Made by a program: the position numbers and the translations under genes. DNA of 64,000 nucleotides, from the NCBI GenBank assembly GCA_963763135.1, contig CAVXNJ010000012.1:1054001-1118000 (forward strand). The letters run 5' to 3'. Under the pieces are notes generated by a model. It was not told where the DNA came from and did not search any database. It saw only the letters and a list, made by a program, of their open reading frames with translations. This stretch comes from JANMZO01 sp963763135 (lineage in GTDB: Bacteria > Actinomycetota > Acidimicrobiia > Acidimicrobiales > JANYDT01). Below are positions 41,831-51,156 of this stretch, one piece after another (the stretch's first letter is position 1; each line of letters begins with the position of its first letter).

Positions 41831-44761
41831 TCAGTGGACCAGCCCGTGGCCGAGTTGAAACGCCGCACGAAGGTGCTCGGCCACCATGGTCGACAGCCGT
41901 TCCGAGGGCCAACTGCGATAGACATCGGCGATTGCGTCGCTGAGTGTCTGACCGATCGAAGCAAGATCGCTGTTCATGGCCTGATCGATCGCGGTCCGTG
42001 TGGTACCGGTCACGGTTGAAGCCAAGCCGATCTCGAGGTTCTTCAACTCGGCCGCGACGGACTCCTCCTGGACCGATTGCGACGAGAGGTCAGCGCCGGC
42101 CCGGTACGCATCCGTCAGATATGTCTGGACAGTGTCGCCAAGTCGTTGTTCACGCGCTTCGGCATCGCCGAGAAGGTCATCGAGTGTCACTCGCCCTCGT
42201 GCCGTTCGAACGGCCGCTAACGCGCGACTCTGCTCATCTTGCAGAAACCGCTTCATGGCTCTGGTGCACTGCGCCTGAAGCGTCCCGGTCACAAACTCGA
42301 ACTCGGCTGATTTCTCGGGGTTGGCGATCGCAGCCGCCGTCGAGGGATTGCCTGAGGGAAACAGATCATCGCTGAGCGTCTCCGGCGAGTTCGGGTCGAA
42401 TCGAGAGTCGCTCAACACTTCCGACTCGAACTCGGTGAGGTCGACGAGGAGAAGCGTCGGCGTCGAACTCTCGGTGCTTGACGCGGTTGGGGCGTCGTGG
42501 GTGGTGTGTTGCTCAAGATCTGTTGCGGTCGGTTGCGGCAACTCCGTGTGCTGATGTTCGGTTCCGCTGAGGGTCCGGTCCATGACATTTCCAGAAGACT
42601 TCGGCGTGGTCTTCTTGCCTTTGCCCGATGACGTGCCGCCGGGTTTTGCCGATCCTCCTTTGGACCCACTCCCGTCGAGGAGTTCGTGTGCCGAGGCCGC
42701 TGCGCTCTCACGCTCGCGGCGAAGCCGGGCGAAGAGGTCATCAACGTTCGCCAAACGACCGGCCGACGGCGCGGCATGACCCCGGGGCGACTCGCCGCTC
42801 TCCGGTGGCGATGCGCTGTCGGCTGAGTCGGCTGCGTCGGCTGCGTTGTCGGCCTGCGCAAGACCCGTTTCTGCCATGATCGGCGCGGTCTCGTTGCTTG
42901 CTTGGCTGTCGTTTTCGGTTTGGATGTTGCGCGTCTGGGTGTCGTTGTCTGTCGTGCTGTCGTTGGAGTTTTCGGCGGTTCCGATCTCGCTGACGACCAC
43001 CTCGCTGACGACCATCTCGCTGACGACGGTCTCACTGACGAGTGTCTCGGTGATGACGGTCTCGGTTTGGCTGACCACGAGCGTGACCGACTCCAACGTG
43101 TCAAGAAGCGGTTCAGCGGAGTCGCTCTCGACCGTGGCATCCTCGTCGTGTGTCATCGCTGACTGCACCGCCGGGTGTGACGGCGCCTGCGGTTGCGTTC
43201 GCAGCGTCGATGCGTAGTCGGCGAACTGCACCACATTCGTTACGAGGTCGTCGCGGGGCACCAGGTCGTTGTCGGAGCCGACCTCGTCATTCGCAACATC
43301 GGATAGAGCCTCTTGGGTTGGAGCTTCATCGGCGACAGCTTCATCGGTTAGCGGCTCATCTGTTGGAGCTGCGTCGATCAGGGTTTCGTCGGTCAGGGCT
43401 TCGACGGACACTGGCTCAACGGTCACGGTCTCAGCGGTTGCCATCTCGCTCGTCAGTTCATCGGTGGCGGTCGACTCCGAAAGAACCGATGCGGCGATCA
43501 CGTCATCGGCTGCGACATCGAAGGTTGGTTGGTACGTGTGCATACCGATGGCATCTTCGCTGTCGGTCTGGGCGACGACCTGATCCTCGAGCGCGTCCGT
43601 CACCGGGACGAAAACGGCGTCGACAACCTCGTCGCCAGGCGTTGACGCGTCAACCTGTGGTTGGTCGAGGAGCGCCTCGGGTTCGGTTTCGTTCTCAGCG
43701 ACCGCAACCTCGGGGTCGGTCGACTCACCCGGTACAGCTTCCGCGGCAGGAATGGCCGATGCGTCGGTGAGAGTGTCGAGATCATCGGCCGGGCTGCCAT
43801 CTACAGGTGCTAGGTCCTGATCGGGTGACGCCGCGTGCACCACGTCGGTACCGTCAGGCTCCTGGGTGACTGAGCGAGGGTCGACTTCGGCTTCCAGGTC
43901 AAATGGCTGATTGGTCGAGCCGGCGTTGTTGGCCGATCCCGACGACGGCTGGTTGGGGGTCGCAGCGTTGGAGGGCGACGAAAGAATCGAACGCCCGCTG
44001 AACAACTCGGCTTCGAGTTCGGCGACCGTCGGAAGGTCTTCTGTCCCCACCCGTCGGCCTGCGGTTTCCGCGGCCAATCGAGCCTCGACTTCTGCCGTCG
44101 AAAGGTCTCGGCTCGCTTCATCGGCGACGCGACGGGCGTCGCGGAACGATTCGAGCAATTTCTCGCGGGCCACTCGGAGCTGCTCGAGTTGCACATGGGC
44201 CACGCGGCGACGCTTTGCCAGGTCAGTCAGAATGCGTTCCCGAACCGCTTTCGCCTCCGAGATCATGATACGGGCCTGTTCCTTCGCCACGTTCGGATCA
44301 GACGGAGCATCGGCGAGCGCGAGTTCCATCGCCGCCATGGTGTCAGCCGACGGTTTGCCACGCGACTCGGCGCGAGCCCGCAGGAAGATGCGGGCAGCTT
44401 CGTCGTTCGCTCGCGTGACGATCGCGTTCGCTTCCTCTTTTGCCGCCGCGACGATCGATTCGGCGTCGGCGCGCGCTTCCTCGACAGCGGCGAGGTCCTC
44501 AGGTGTCGGTTCAACAGCCGCCGGCACCACCGCAGCGTTCCCGGCAACAGCTGCAGGGTTGACGCTTTCCGCAACGGAGAGCACGTACGCCGAAGCGTTC
44601 TCCGAATAGGTGGCAACGGCATCCGCCACGCTGTTCAGGAACGCGCGGACCTCAGCGGTGTCGTAACCCCGAAAAGCCGTGCTGAAGCGGTAGTTCCGGA
44701 TGACGTCGGGGTTCACGGTCCCCAGGGACCGCGCGGTTTCGTCGGCTGATTTCATAGTCAC
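41831..44761 (-). CDS. Very long DivIVA-domain protein
   Basis: 976 residues from a GTG at 44761 (an ATG two codons on is equally possible). Residues ~10-50 (NYRFSTAFRGYDTAEVRAFL) are the DivIVA N-terminal membrane-curvature domain. A coiled-coil stretch follows (AVEEARADAESIVAAAKEEA, then RVAHVQLEQLRVAREKLLES). A ~500-residue acidic, low-complexity middle contains VSE(T/M/V)VVSE-type repeats. A conserved C-terminal helical domain (RGRVTLDDLLGDAEAREQRL to the end) closes the protein. Probably a polar-growth or division scaffold. Its start overlaps the stop of the Lon-like protease gene. Confidence 0.8.
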   Translation of the reverse strand: MTMKSADETARSLGTVNPDVIRNYRFSTAFRGYDTAEVRAFLNSVADAVATYSENASAYVLSVAESVNPAAVAGNAAVVPAAVEPTPEDLAAVEEARADAESIVAAAKEEANAIVTRANDEAARIFLRARAESRGKPSADTMAAMELALADAPSDPNVAKEQARIMISEAKAVRERILTDLAKRRRVAHVQLEQLRVAREKLLESFRDARRVADEASRDLSTAEVEARLAAETAGRRVGTEDLPTVAELEAELFSGRSILSSPSNAATPNQPSSGSANNAGSTNQPFDLEAEVDPRSVTQEPDGTDVVHAASPDQDLAPVDGSPADDLDTLTDASAIPAAEAVPGESTDPEVAVAENETEPEALLDQPQVDASTPGDEVVDAVFVPVTDALEDQVVAQTDSEDAIGMHTYQPTFDVAADDVIAASVLSESTATDELTSEMATAETVTVEPVSVEALTDETLIDAAPTDEPLTDEAVADEAPTQEALSDVANDEVGSDNDLVPRDDLVTNVVQFADYASTLRTQPQAPSHPAVQSAMTHDEDATVESDSAEPLLDTLESVTLVVSQTETVITETLVSETVVSEMVVSEVVVSEIGTAENSNDSTTDNDTQTRNIQTENDSQASNETAPIMAETGLAQADNAADAADSADSASPPESGESPRGHAAPSAGRLANVDDLFARLRRERESAAASAHELLDGSGSKGGSAKPGGTSSGKGKKTTPKSSGNVMDRTLSGTEHQHTELPQPTATDLEQHTTHDAPTASSTESSTPTLLLVDLTEFESEVLSDSRFDPNSPETLSDDLFPSGNPSTAAAIANPEKSAEFEFVTGTLQAQCTRAMKRFLQDEQSRALAAVRTARGRVTLDDLLGDAEAREQRLGDTVQTYLTDAYRAGADLSSQSVQEESVAAELKNLEIGLASTVTGTTRTAIDQAMNSDLASIGQTLSDAIADVYRSWPSERLSTMVAEHLRAAFQLGHGLVH

Positions 44762-45912
44762 CTGCTTGGTTGTTTCGGAAGGGGCTCCCCGCCGATTGCC
44801 GCAAGGGCAGCCAGCGCATCATCAAGCGTGCGTACGCCTACGACACGCATCGAGCCCGCCTGCTTCTTCGCGATCGGATATTCAGCTTCGGGCACAATGA
44901 ATAGCTTGGCACCTGCAGCCTTCACGGCGGCGGTCTTCTGCTTCACACCACCAATTTCCCCAACTTCACCGTTTGATTCGATTGTTCCGGTTGCGGCCAC
45001 TTTGACGCCACCGGTCAGTTCTCCCGGCGACAGTTGGTCGAGCATGGCCAGAGTCATCGCGAGCCCGGCAGACGGGCCCCCGATGCGATCGGTGTTGATG
45101 TCGATCTTGAACGGGAACGTGCACGGCTTCTCTTTGGCCGGCCCGAGCACTATGCCGATAAACGCTCGCTCGGCCCCCTCCGGTTTGTACGTCTTCACGG
45201 CAATGTCCTGCTTGGCCGAACGGGTCACGGGCTTTCCTGCAGCCGATGTCTGGCGCTCGATTCCGAGGACGATCTGCTCGCCGGGCTTTTTGGTCTTGAC
45301 CACTTCGGCCAGATCACCTTGGAGGCAAACGGGCTTTCCGTCGGCCGAGACGATGAGATCGTTTGGCTTCAGCAAACCGTGGGCCGGTGCATTCGGATCA
45401 AGATCAAGAATCTCAGCCCCGCCGTCGGTTGTTTTGTAGCCGAGGCGACGCGCCACGGTGACGCGAGCCACGAGTTTCGCGTCGTCCATCTCAGCTCGGC
45501 TGCGCTGATCGCTCTGCTTGCGAGTCTCGTCGCCCAGAATGTCTTCACGAGGGAAGACATCGGTGTCACTGCGGAGCCAACCGTCGAGGAGGTCGAACAC
45601 GGTGAGCCCGCGACGGAGCCCGACGGTCGCCCACATCACTTTGCCTTCGGGCGGGTACGTTTTCGTTCCGCTGATCGTGAGTCGCTCGCTGACCACGTCG
45701 GCGCTTCCCGGAAGAATCTCCACGTAGTCGAAGCGGTAGTTGACCAGGTAAATCAGGCCACCCACGAGGACCAACGACAGGACCGGCGCCACCCGGCTCA
45801 ATAACGTTCGGACCCGGCGGGGATCTCTCGGCCCGCCGCTGGGACGCGACAGAAGAGGGGTCGGTTCGGGTTCGCTTCGCGGATGCAAATCAGGCTCAAG
45901 ATCGGAATTCAA
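44758..45912 (-). CDS. Membrane-anchored PDZ/Lon-like serine protease
   Basis: 384 residues. A single TM helix at ~43-58 (PVLSLVLVGGLIYLV), a PDZ domain at ~145-240 (NDLIVSADGKPV), then a Lon-type proteolytic domain. The catalytic dyad is Ser281 (GGPSAGLA) and Lys324 (GGVKQKTA), 43 residues apart as in Lon. Resembles YlbL of Bacillus and mycobacterial homologues that act outside the membrane. The C-terminus overlaps the DivIVA-like gene by 3 nt, so envelope or division quality control is plausible. Confidence 0.9.
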   Translation of the reverse strand: MNSDLEPDLHPRSEPEPTPLLSRPSGGPRDPRRVRTLLSRVAPVLSLVLVGGLIYLVNYRFDYVEILPGSADVVSERLTISGTKTYPPEGKVMWATVGLRRGLTVFDLLDGWLRSDTDVFPREDILGDETRKQSDQRSRAEMDDAKLVARVTVARRLGYKTTDGGAEILDLDPNAPAHGLLKPNDLIVSADGKPVCLQGDLAEVVKTKKPGEQIVLGIERQTSAAGKPVTRSAKQDIAVKTYKPEGAERAFIGIVLGPAKEKPCTFPFKIDINTDRIGGPSAGLAMTLAMLDQLSPGELTGGVKVAATGTIESNGEVGEIGGVKQKTAAVKAAGAKLFIVPEAEYPIAKKQAGSMRVVGVRTLDDALAALAAIGGEPLPKQPSR

Positions 45913-45959
45913 CCCCTGAAGCCTGCCATGAACCGCGAGATTCTGGGTACGTTTGCAGG

Positions 45960-46601
45960 GTGACCGATCGCTCCCCGCATGATTCGCCGAGCGTTCCGAC
46001 CCGAACCGAGGTGGCGATCGCTGGGTATCGTGGCGATACCGCCACGGCTTTTCGAGGATTGGCCGCCGCCGATCCCGGTGTTCGGGCCGGTGCCCTCACG
46101 GCACTGCTGCGGTGCGCTGCGCTCGAAGCCCCGACGGTCACACTCGCTCTCGCGGATGCTTCCCCGACCGTCGTCCGCCGAGCGATCGAGGTCGCGGCTC
46201 ACGCGTTTGGCGACAATTTGGAGCTCGACGAGCGGTTGTTGGACATACTGGCCTCGACAAACGAGGTGCTGGTTGAGGTCGCGGCCTGGGCCCTCGGTGA
46301 GCGGCATCAGGAGTCGGAATCTGCGCTCGCTGAGCGAGTCGCCCGTGCGCTCAGTCAGGTCGTGCTCGAACACGGCGAGCCTTTGGCCCGTGAAGCAGCC
46401 GTCGCGGCGTTAGGAAGCGTTGGGCACCAATCGGGTCTCGCCGCGGTACTCCACGCAACGGCCGACAAGGCCACCGTCCGCCGCCGCGCCGTAATCGCCC
46501 TCGCCGCATTCGATGGGCCCGAGGTCGACCAGGCCCTCGAACACGCCCGGTCCGATCGCGACTGGCAGGTCCGCCAAGCCGCCGAAGACCTGTCCGCCTA
46601 G
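45960..46601 (+). CDS. HEAT-repeat protein
   Basis: 213 residues from a GTG at 45960. Five to six HEAT/PBS-lyase-like repeats are visible, e.g. DPGVRAGALTALLRCA, SPTVVRRAIEVAA, EPLAREAAVAALGSVG, DKATVRRRAVIALAAF, DWQVRQAAEDL. A protein-protein scaffold; no catalytic motif. Divergent from the Lon-like gene. Function unknown. Confidence 0.8.
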   Translation: MTDRSPHDSPSVPTRTEVAIAGYRGDTATAFRGLAAADPGVRAGALTALLRCAALEAPTVTLALADASPTVVRRAIEVAAHAFGDNLELDERLLDILASTNEVLVEVAAWALGERHQESESALAERVARALSQVVLEHGEPLAREAAVAALGSVGHQSGLAAVLHATADKATVRRRAVIALAAFDGPEVDQALEHARSDRDWQVRQAAEDLSA

Positions 46602-46821
46602 TTTCCAAGCGAGTGGGTGCAACAACTCAGGCTGAGACAGCAAAAATGCACCCACTCCAAGTGGGCTAGCTGGAGCCGGGGCCCACCGCTCATCGAGCAA
46701 GCGGCCCCGGCGAGGGCTGAGAGTACGAACGAGCGCTAGCGAGAGAGAAGCGAAGCCACCGAGACCGGATGAAGGCCGCACAGCGGTGGGACCCGAAGCG
46801 AAGCGGAGGTGGGGCCCAACG

Positions 46822-47826
46822 CTATCTAGCATTGCCCATGAAGAGGGATTTGAGGACGTCGTAGTTTTCGATGCAGCGTCCGGCTCCGAGGACCACGCAT
46901 TCAAGCGGTGCGTTTACGAGATGGACCGGTACACCGGTAGCCCGTTGCAGGCGCTGGTCGAGTCCGCGGAGCATGCCTCCGCCGCCGACCAGGTGGATTC
47001 CGTAGCGGATCACATCTTGGGCCAGTTCGGCGGGGGCGTGGCCGAGGCATGCCACGACCGACTTGCAGATGGCGTTGACAAGTTCCTCGATGGCTTGGCG
47101 CACTTCGCCGAACGTTAGGACAACCGTTTTCGGCAGCCCGCTCATGATTTCGCGACCACGAACTTCCGCCCGGAACTCGTCGGGGGTTGGCGCGGCGGAG
47201 CCGATGGCGATCTTGATTTCCTCGGCGGTTCGTTCGCCGATCGCGATCCCGTGCACGCGTCGAATCCAGGTTTGCAGGGCCGAGTCGAAGTCGAACCCGC
47301 CGACGCGGATGGCTTCGAGTGCCACCGTGCCCCCAAGTGAGATCAGGGCTGTTTCGCTCGTGCCGCCGCCGATGTCGACCACCATGGACCCGACGGGCTC
47401 ATGGACCGGCAGACCGGCCCCGATTGCGGCCGCCATGGGCTGGTCGATGAGTTGGGCCTGGCTGGCGCCCGCACGGCGCGCCGCTTCGATGACCGCTCGC
47501 TTCTCGACCTCCGTGATGGCGGACGGCACGCAGATGAGCACCTTCGGTCGGTTGAGACGGGAAACACCGACGCGCTCGAGAAGCAGGCGGATCATGCGCT
47601 GCGTGACGTCGTAGTCGGTGATGGCACCCTGGCGCAACGGTCGGACCGCGACGATATAGCCAGGCGTTCGCCCAATCATCTGCCAGGCCTGGCGACCCAT
47701 CGCCAGCACTTCCTGATTCAAACTGTTTAAGGCGATAACACTCGGCTCATTGAGGACGATCCCTTCGCCTTTGGCGTAAACGAGGGTGTTCGCGGTCCCA
47801 AGATCGATGGCAAGGTCGCGTGCCAG
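46822..47826 (-). CDS. mreB: MreB rod-shape-determining actin homologue, apparently with a CTG start
   Basis: 334 residues if it starts at CTG 47826, read as Met: (M)ARDLAIDLGTANTLVYAKG is the exact N-terminus of actinobacterial MreB/Mbl. No in-frame ATG, GTG or TTG was seen between the upstream gene's stop and this codon. A GGAGGT lies 4 nt before it. An internal ATG at 47721 would cut off the phosphate-1 loop, so it is unlikely. Actin-fold motifs: DLGTANT, VDIGGGTSETALISLGG, and the YGIHLVGGGGMLRGLD adenosine loop. Directs lateral wall synthesis, so a rod or elongated cell is likely. Confidence 0.88.
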   Translation of the reverse strand: MARDLAIDLGTANTLVYAKGEGIVLNEPSVIALNSLNQEVLAMGRQAWQMIGRTPGYIVAVRPLRQGAITDYDVTQRMIRLLLERVGVSRLNRPKVLICVPSAITEVEKRAVIEAARRAGASQAQLIDQPMAAAIGAGLPVHEPVGSMVVDIGGGTSETALISLGGTVALEAIRVGGFDFDSALQTWIRRVHGIAIGERTAEEIKIAIGSAAPTPDEFRAEVRGREIMSGLPKTVVLTFGEVRQAIEELVNAICKSVVACLGHAPAELAQDVIRYGIHLVGGGGMLRGLDQRLQRATGVPVHLVNAPLECVVLGAGRCIENYDVLKSLFMGNAR

Positions 47827-47828
47827 AT

Positions 47829-48038
47829 CTACCTCCGTGCGCGCTTGTCGGACTTGTTTGCCCGAGCTTCGGCCTTGGTCCGCTTCAACGGATCGTTCGC
47901 GGGGTCGAGGGCTTCAAGACCGCGCCGAAATTCACGCAGCCCGGCCTCGAGCGACGTCGGTTTTCTGTTTCGGTACGCGCCGATCGCCAAAAGTGCGATC
48001 ACCACCACAACCGGAGCCATTATCCAAACCAAAACCAT
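47829..48038 (-). CDS. Small single-pass membrane protein
   Basis: 69 residues from the ATG at 48038 (GAGGAA upstream). One N-terminal TM helix (MVLVWIMAPVVVVIALLAIG) and a basic cytoplasmic tail with ADPANDPLK-like and Lys/Arg-rich end. It ends at the TAG whose neighbouring bases form the ribosome site of mreB, and starts 2 nt after the moaE stop. It may work with MreB; no family recognised. Confidence 0.65.
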   Translation of the reverse strand: MVLVWIMAPVVVVIALLAIGAYRNRKPTSLEAGLREFRRGLEALDPANDPLKRTKAEARANKSDKRARR

Positions 48039-48040
48039 GC

Positions 48041-48562
48041 TTATTCCTCGTCCGTACCTTCGAGATCCGCCGGAGCCACGGCTGCTTTGCCAGTTTCGCT
48101 CAACTCTTCGATGAGGGTCGCATTGAGACCCCAATCAGAACCTTCTTCGTGGTGTTCCCGTTTCCAGATAGGAACCGTCGCTTTCAGGGTGTCGATGCCG
48201 AAGCGAGCCGCTTCAAATGCCTCCGGGCGGTGCGGCGTAGACGCCACGACCAACACGGATGATTCGCTGAGGTCGATCGCACCTATGCGGTGAATCAGCG
48301 CAAACCGACCGAGCGTGGGCCACCGGACCCGTGCTTCGGCCTCGATCGCTTCAAGACGGGGAACGACCTGTGCCTCGTAGGCCTCGTATTCAAGCATCGA
48401 CACGCCAGAGCGGCCTTCGGCGTGATCGCGGACCGTTCCGGAGAACAACACGACAGCTCCGCAATTCGGCTGCACGGCCCACTCATACACGTCACCGACG
48501 GAAAGCGGCTCCGTGGTGAGCGCACACCACCGGTCGCCAGAGCTCGGAGCGGCCAAAGACAT
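48041..48562 (-). CDS. moaE: Molybdopterin synthase catalytic subunit (MoaE)
   Basis: 173 residues. MoaE motifs: AVVLFSGTVRDHAEGR, LEYEAYEAQ, IHRIGAIDLSESSVLVV, and the catalytic Lys region LKATVPIWKREHHEEGSDW. Inserts sulfur from MoaD into precursor Z. The N-terminal ~25 residues form an extension. No MoaD neighbour is present in the window. Confidence 0.92.
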   Translation of the reverse strand: MSLAAPSSGDRWCALTTEPLSVGDVYEWAVQPNCGAVVLFSGTVRDHAEGRSGVSMLEYEAYEAQVVPRLEAIEAEARVRWPTLGRFALIHRIGAIDLSESSVLVVASTPHRPEAFEAARFGIDTLKATVPIWKREHHEEGSDWGLNATLIEELSETGKAAVAPADLEGTDEE

Positions 48563-48651
48563 AGCGACATGCTAGTGCGAGTGTGTTCAACGGCGTACTT
48601 CCTGGGAAGCCGCGGGACGGCACGTTGTGCCTGCATCGAAGCGTCGATCGG

Positions 48652-49707
48652 TCAACGTTGGCCGAGGATCCTGCGACGCCACCGCCGCACAATGATTGCC
48701 ACAACGCCCAGACCGGCGAGCGAAAGAAGCGCAACCACCGCGAGGGTGACCTCCTGCCGGTGTTTGGCGTAGTACCGGGACGGGGCCGACGGACGATGGC
48801 TCGCCACGAACGCCTCAGCACTGGTGCTCTGCGGGGCCCATCCGGCCGCCTTCAGTCGGTCGACGGCAACAACCCAGGGGTGACGACTGTACGGAAGCGC
48901 GCCCTCCGGTCGCCGGCGTCCGGGCCAGCGGTCGTTGATCCGCGCAAACAGGTCCAGCAACCAATCAGGCAGGGGCAACCGAAGGTTCGGACCGAGCAGT
49001 TCGTGCGCCTGTTCCGCGACAATCCAATCGTCGGACGCCACGTTGAATGCGCCGTCGAGCTTGTTGTCAAGCGCCGTGACGACGGCGTTCGCGAGGTCGT
49101 CGACATGCACGAACTGGAGTGCCGGAAGGCCGTGACCGAGTCGATCGGCGAGGCTCGGCCGCACGGCATCGGCCAACCAGGCTCGGGCATCGGGATGACC
49201 CAACGTGACCGCCGGTCGCAGTACGGCCACGGCGGTGTCGCGATGTTCAGTGTGCCAGGCGGCCAGGGCCGTTTCGCTTCGGACCTTCGTCGCCGCATAG
49301 GCAAAACCCGGGTTCGGCTGAAGCGGAAAGCTCTCGAGTAGCGGAATGGCGTTTTCGGGATACGCGCCGTAGACCGAGGCACTCGACATCATCACGAACT
49401 GCTTGATGCCGTGGTGGGTGACGGCCGCGAGCAATCGGGTCAGGATCGCCTGCTCCTGGCCGCCGGCCGGGTCTGTTGGATCAGGAGCGGCGAGGTGCAC
49501 CACGGCGTCAACCCCCGAAAGCAGGCGCCGACAATCGGCGCTCCGGAGATCGGCGCGATGAACCGTGAACCGCCGGGGTTTGACCACGCCTTCGGGAAAG
49601 GGGGCGGTGTCGATGCCGACAACTTCCCAGTCGGACCGGTCTGCCAGTTGGGCGACAATCCGACGACCGAGCGCACCTGAAACACCCGTTATGGCAACAC
49701 TGGGCAT
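48652..49707 (-). CDS. NAD-dependent epimerase/dehydratase (extended SDR) with C-terminal TM helix
   Basis: 351 residues from the ATG at 49707 (MPSVAITGVSGALGRRIVAQ). Rossmann motif TGVSGALG, SSASVYGAYPE with the Ser/Tyr motif YAATK (Tyr-x3-Lys), and the substrate domain. A single hydrophobic helix near the end (VTLAVVALLSLAGLGVVAII) anchors it to the membrane, with a basic tail. Probable sugar or isoprenoid epimerase/reductase; the exact substrate is unknown. Confidence 0.82.
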   Translation of the reverse strand: MPSVAITGVSGALGRRIVAQLADRSDWEVVGIDTAPFPEGVVKPRRFTVHRADLRSADCRRLLSGVDAVVHLAAPDPTDPAGGQEQAILTRLLAAVTHHGIKQFVMMSSASVYGAYPENAIPLLESFPLQPNPGFAYAATKVRSETALAAWHTEHRDTAVAVLRPAVTLGHPDARAWLADAVRPSLADRLGHGLPALQFVHVDDLANAVVTALDNKLDGAFNVASDDWIVAEQAHELLGPNLRLPLPDWLLDLFARINDRWPGRRRPEGALPYSRHPWVVAVDRLKAAGWAPQSTSAEAFVASHRPSAPSRYYAKHRQEVTLAVVALLSLAGLGVVAIIVRRWRRRILGQR

Positions 49708-49718
49708 TTGTCTGGGAA

Positions 49719-51017
49719 CTACTCGGCCAGGCCCACGCGAGCGAGCCACAGCCCCGGCGCCGCAAGCTCGTTTGCCGTTGGCAGGTGCTCGACCTTCGAC
49801 CACAGCGTCGAGAGTGCGTCGGGGCCGCCGCGTTGGATCACGCCACCGATGAACGTCGCTCCGAGATCAAGGAGTTCGTCGTCGAGAGAGAGTCCGAGCA
49901 TCTGAGCTGCCGTAGTTTTCCCATGATCGGGCGAAAGCCGACGGCGGCGCCACGCCTCGACCACCTTCCGGTTGTCGCCGAGCATTCGAGCGCCCGTGAC
50001 CGCCGCGACGTAGTCGACGAACCCGACTATCGGGGCGAGAACTCGGGAGATGTCGGCTCGCAGACCGAGCTGCTCGGCGGTCTCGGCAACGCCGAAAACC
50101 TCTCCAGAGCCTGAAAGATCAGGCAGTCCGCTCATGCCGAACGCTTCAAGTTGGTCCTGGAGTTGTTCGCCAATCGCGTCGGGATCAATCACGTAGGAAC
50201 CGACAAAGCGGTCGATGTACGACGTCAACATCGAGTGCACGTGGGGGATCCGAAGCACGGCGTGCGTTGCACACTCGACGATGGCCACATGTGTGCGCGC
50301 GTGGTCGACCGGGATGCTCCACTCGGTCGCAAACTCGTCGATGTTGCGCAGTACGAAAACCAGCTGGTCCTTCGAGGCAGCTCTCGGTACCGGGAGGTCG
50401 TACGAACCGAGGCTCGTCTTGGCCAGCTCCCCGACCATCGCTCCGGCCTGCGAGGAGACAATCATCGGAGCGATCATCCCCATGACTGCGCTCATCGGAT
50501 CCCGCTCATCGGCCGGGTCGGCCGAACCCGACGGTTTGATATTCGACAGCGACGTCGCCAATTTGTCGAGTAGCTGGCGATAATCCTCAAGCGACTGGCT
50601 GGCCCATCCTGCTCTCGTGGTGACAAGCGCGTGGAGTTGGCCCGTGGCGACGTCGAGGCCGGCAGCAGACGCGACCTCCTTCTCCACCCGGCTCACCAAC
50701 TGTTCCATCTTGATGCGCTCGACGGGGTCAGGAGGCGACTCGACATGCTGACCCGACGCGGTCCACATGGCGATCTGACGGGTGACGTCCCAATTGAGCC
50801 CGCCCGATTTGCTCTGCATAGCGGCCAACTGCTGGAACAACGGGCCCATTGGACCGAGTGAACCGAGCAGGCCGGCCAGGTCATTTGGACCCGTCGGATT
50901 CGATGACTCGGACGGTTTCGACGCCTCCTTCTCCAACGCGTCGAACGGATCACCCGGAAACGGGTCCGGAGGAAGCTCGTCGTCGGACGGGCGATCAGAG
51001 GGGGTGTCTGCGCTCAT
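49719..51017 (-). CDS. DUF2342 (zinc-dependent metalloprotease-like) protein with degenerate motif
   Basis: 432 residues. The layout of the actinobacterial DUF2342 family is followed: acidic N-terminus, LGPMGPLFQQL, NWDVTRQIAMWTASG, then a helical domain. Where the family has an HExxH (VALHEVTHRAQF), this protein has VAIVECATHAVL. The first His is Val and the second is displaced, so metal binding is doubtful. The remaining DUF2342 pattern (SYIDRFVGSYVIDPDAIGEQ) is intact. May be a non-catalytic member. Confidence 0.78.
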   Translation of the reverse strand: MSADTPSDRPSDDELPPDPFPGDPFDALEKEASKPSESSNPTGPNDLAGLLGSLGPMGPLFQQLAAMQSKSGGLNWDVTRQIAMWTASGQHVESPPDPVERIKMEQLVSRVEKEVASAAGLDVATGQLHALVTTRAGWASQSLEDYRQLLDKLATSLSNIKPSGSADPADERDPMSAVMGMIAPMIVSSQAGAMVGELAKTSLGSYDLPVPRAASKDQLVFVLRNIDEFATEWSIPVDHARTHVAIVECATHAVLRIPHVHSMLTSYIDRFVGSYVIDPDAIGEQLQDQLEAFGMSGLPDLSGSGEVFGVAETAEQLGLRADISRVLAPIVGFVDYVAAVTGARMLGDNRKVVEAWRRRRLSPDHGKTTAAQMLGLSLDDELLDLGATFIGGVIQRGGPDALSTLWSKVEHLPTANELAAPGLWLARVGLAE

Positions 51018-51156
51018 AGGCCTTCCTGCATCGTAGAACCCTTGATACGTGTTTGGTTCCGAACGCCTTCAGATACAGCCCGTTCCCTTAAGGGTTCCGG
51101 CGTCGCTGCAGGCCAGACGTTCCCGGACCGGACGTACCCGTCTTCAGGAATGCGGG

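Noticed and set aside
41831..44761. Mis-assembled or frameshifted pair of genes because of the low-complexity middle
   Set aside because: The frame is continuous with consistent composition, and a DivIVA head with a conserved C-terminal domain is plausible as one protein.
49508..49765. Short open frames antisense or shifted to the epimerase gene
   Set aside because: Low-complexity Arg/Pro-rich translations typical of GC-rich shadows.
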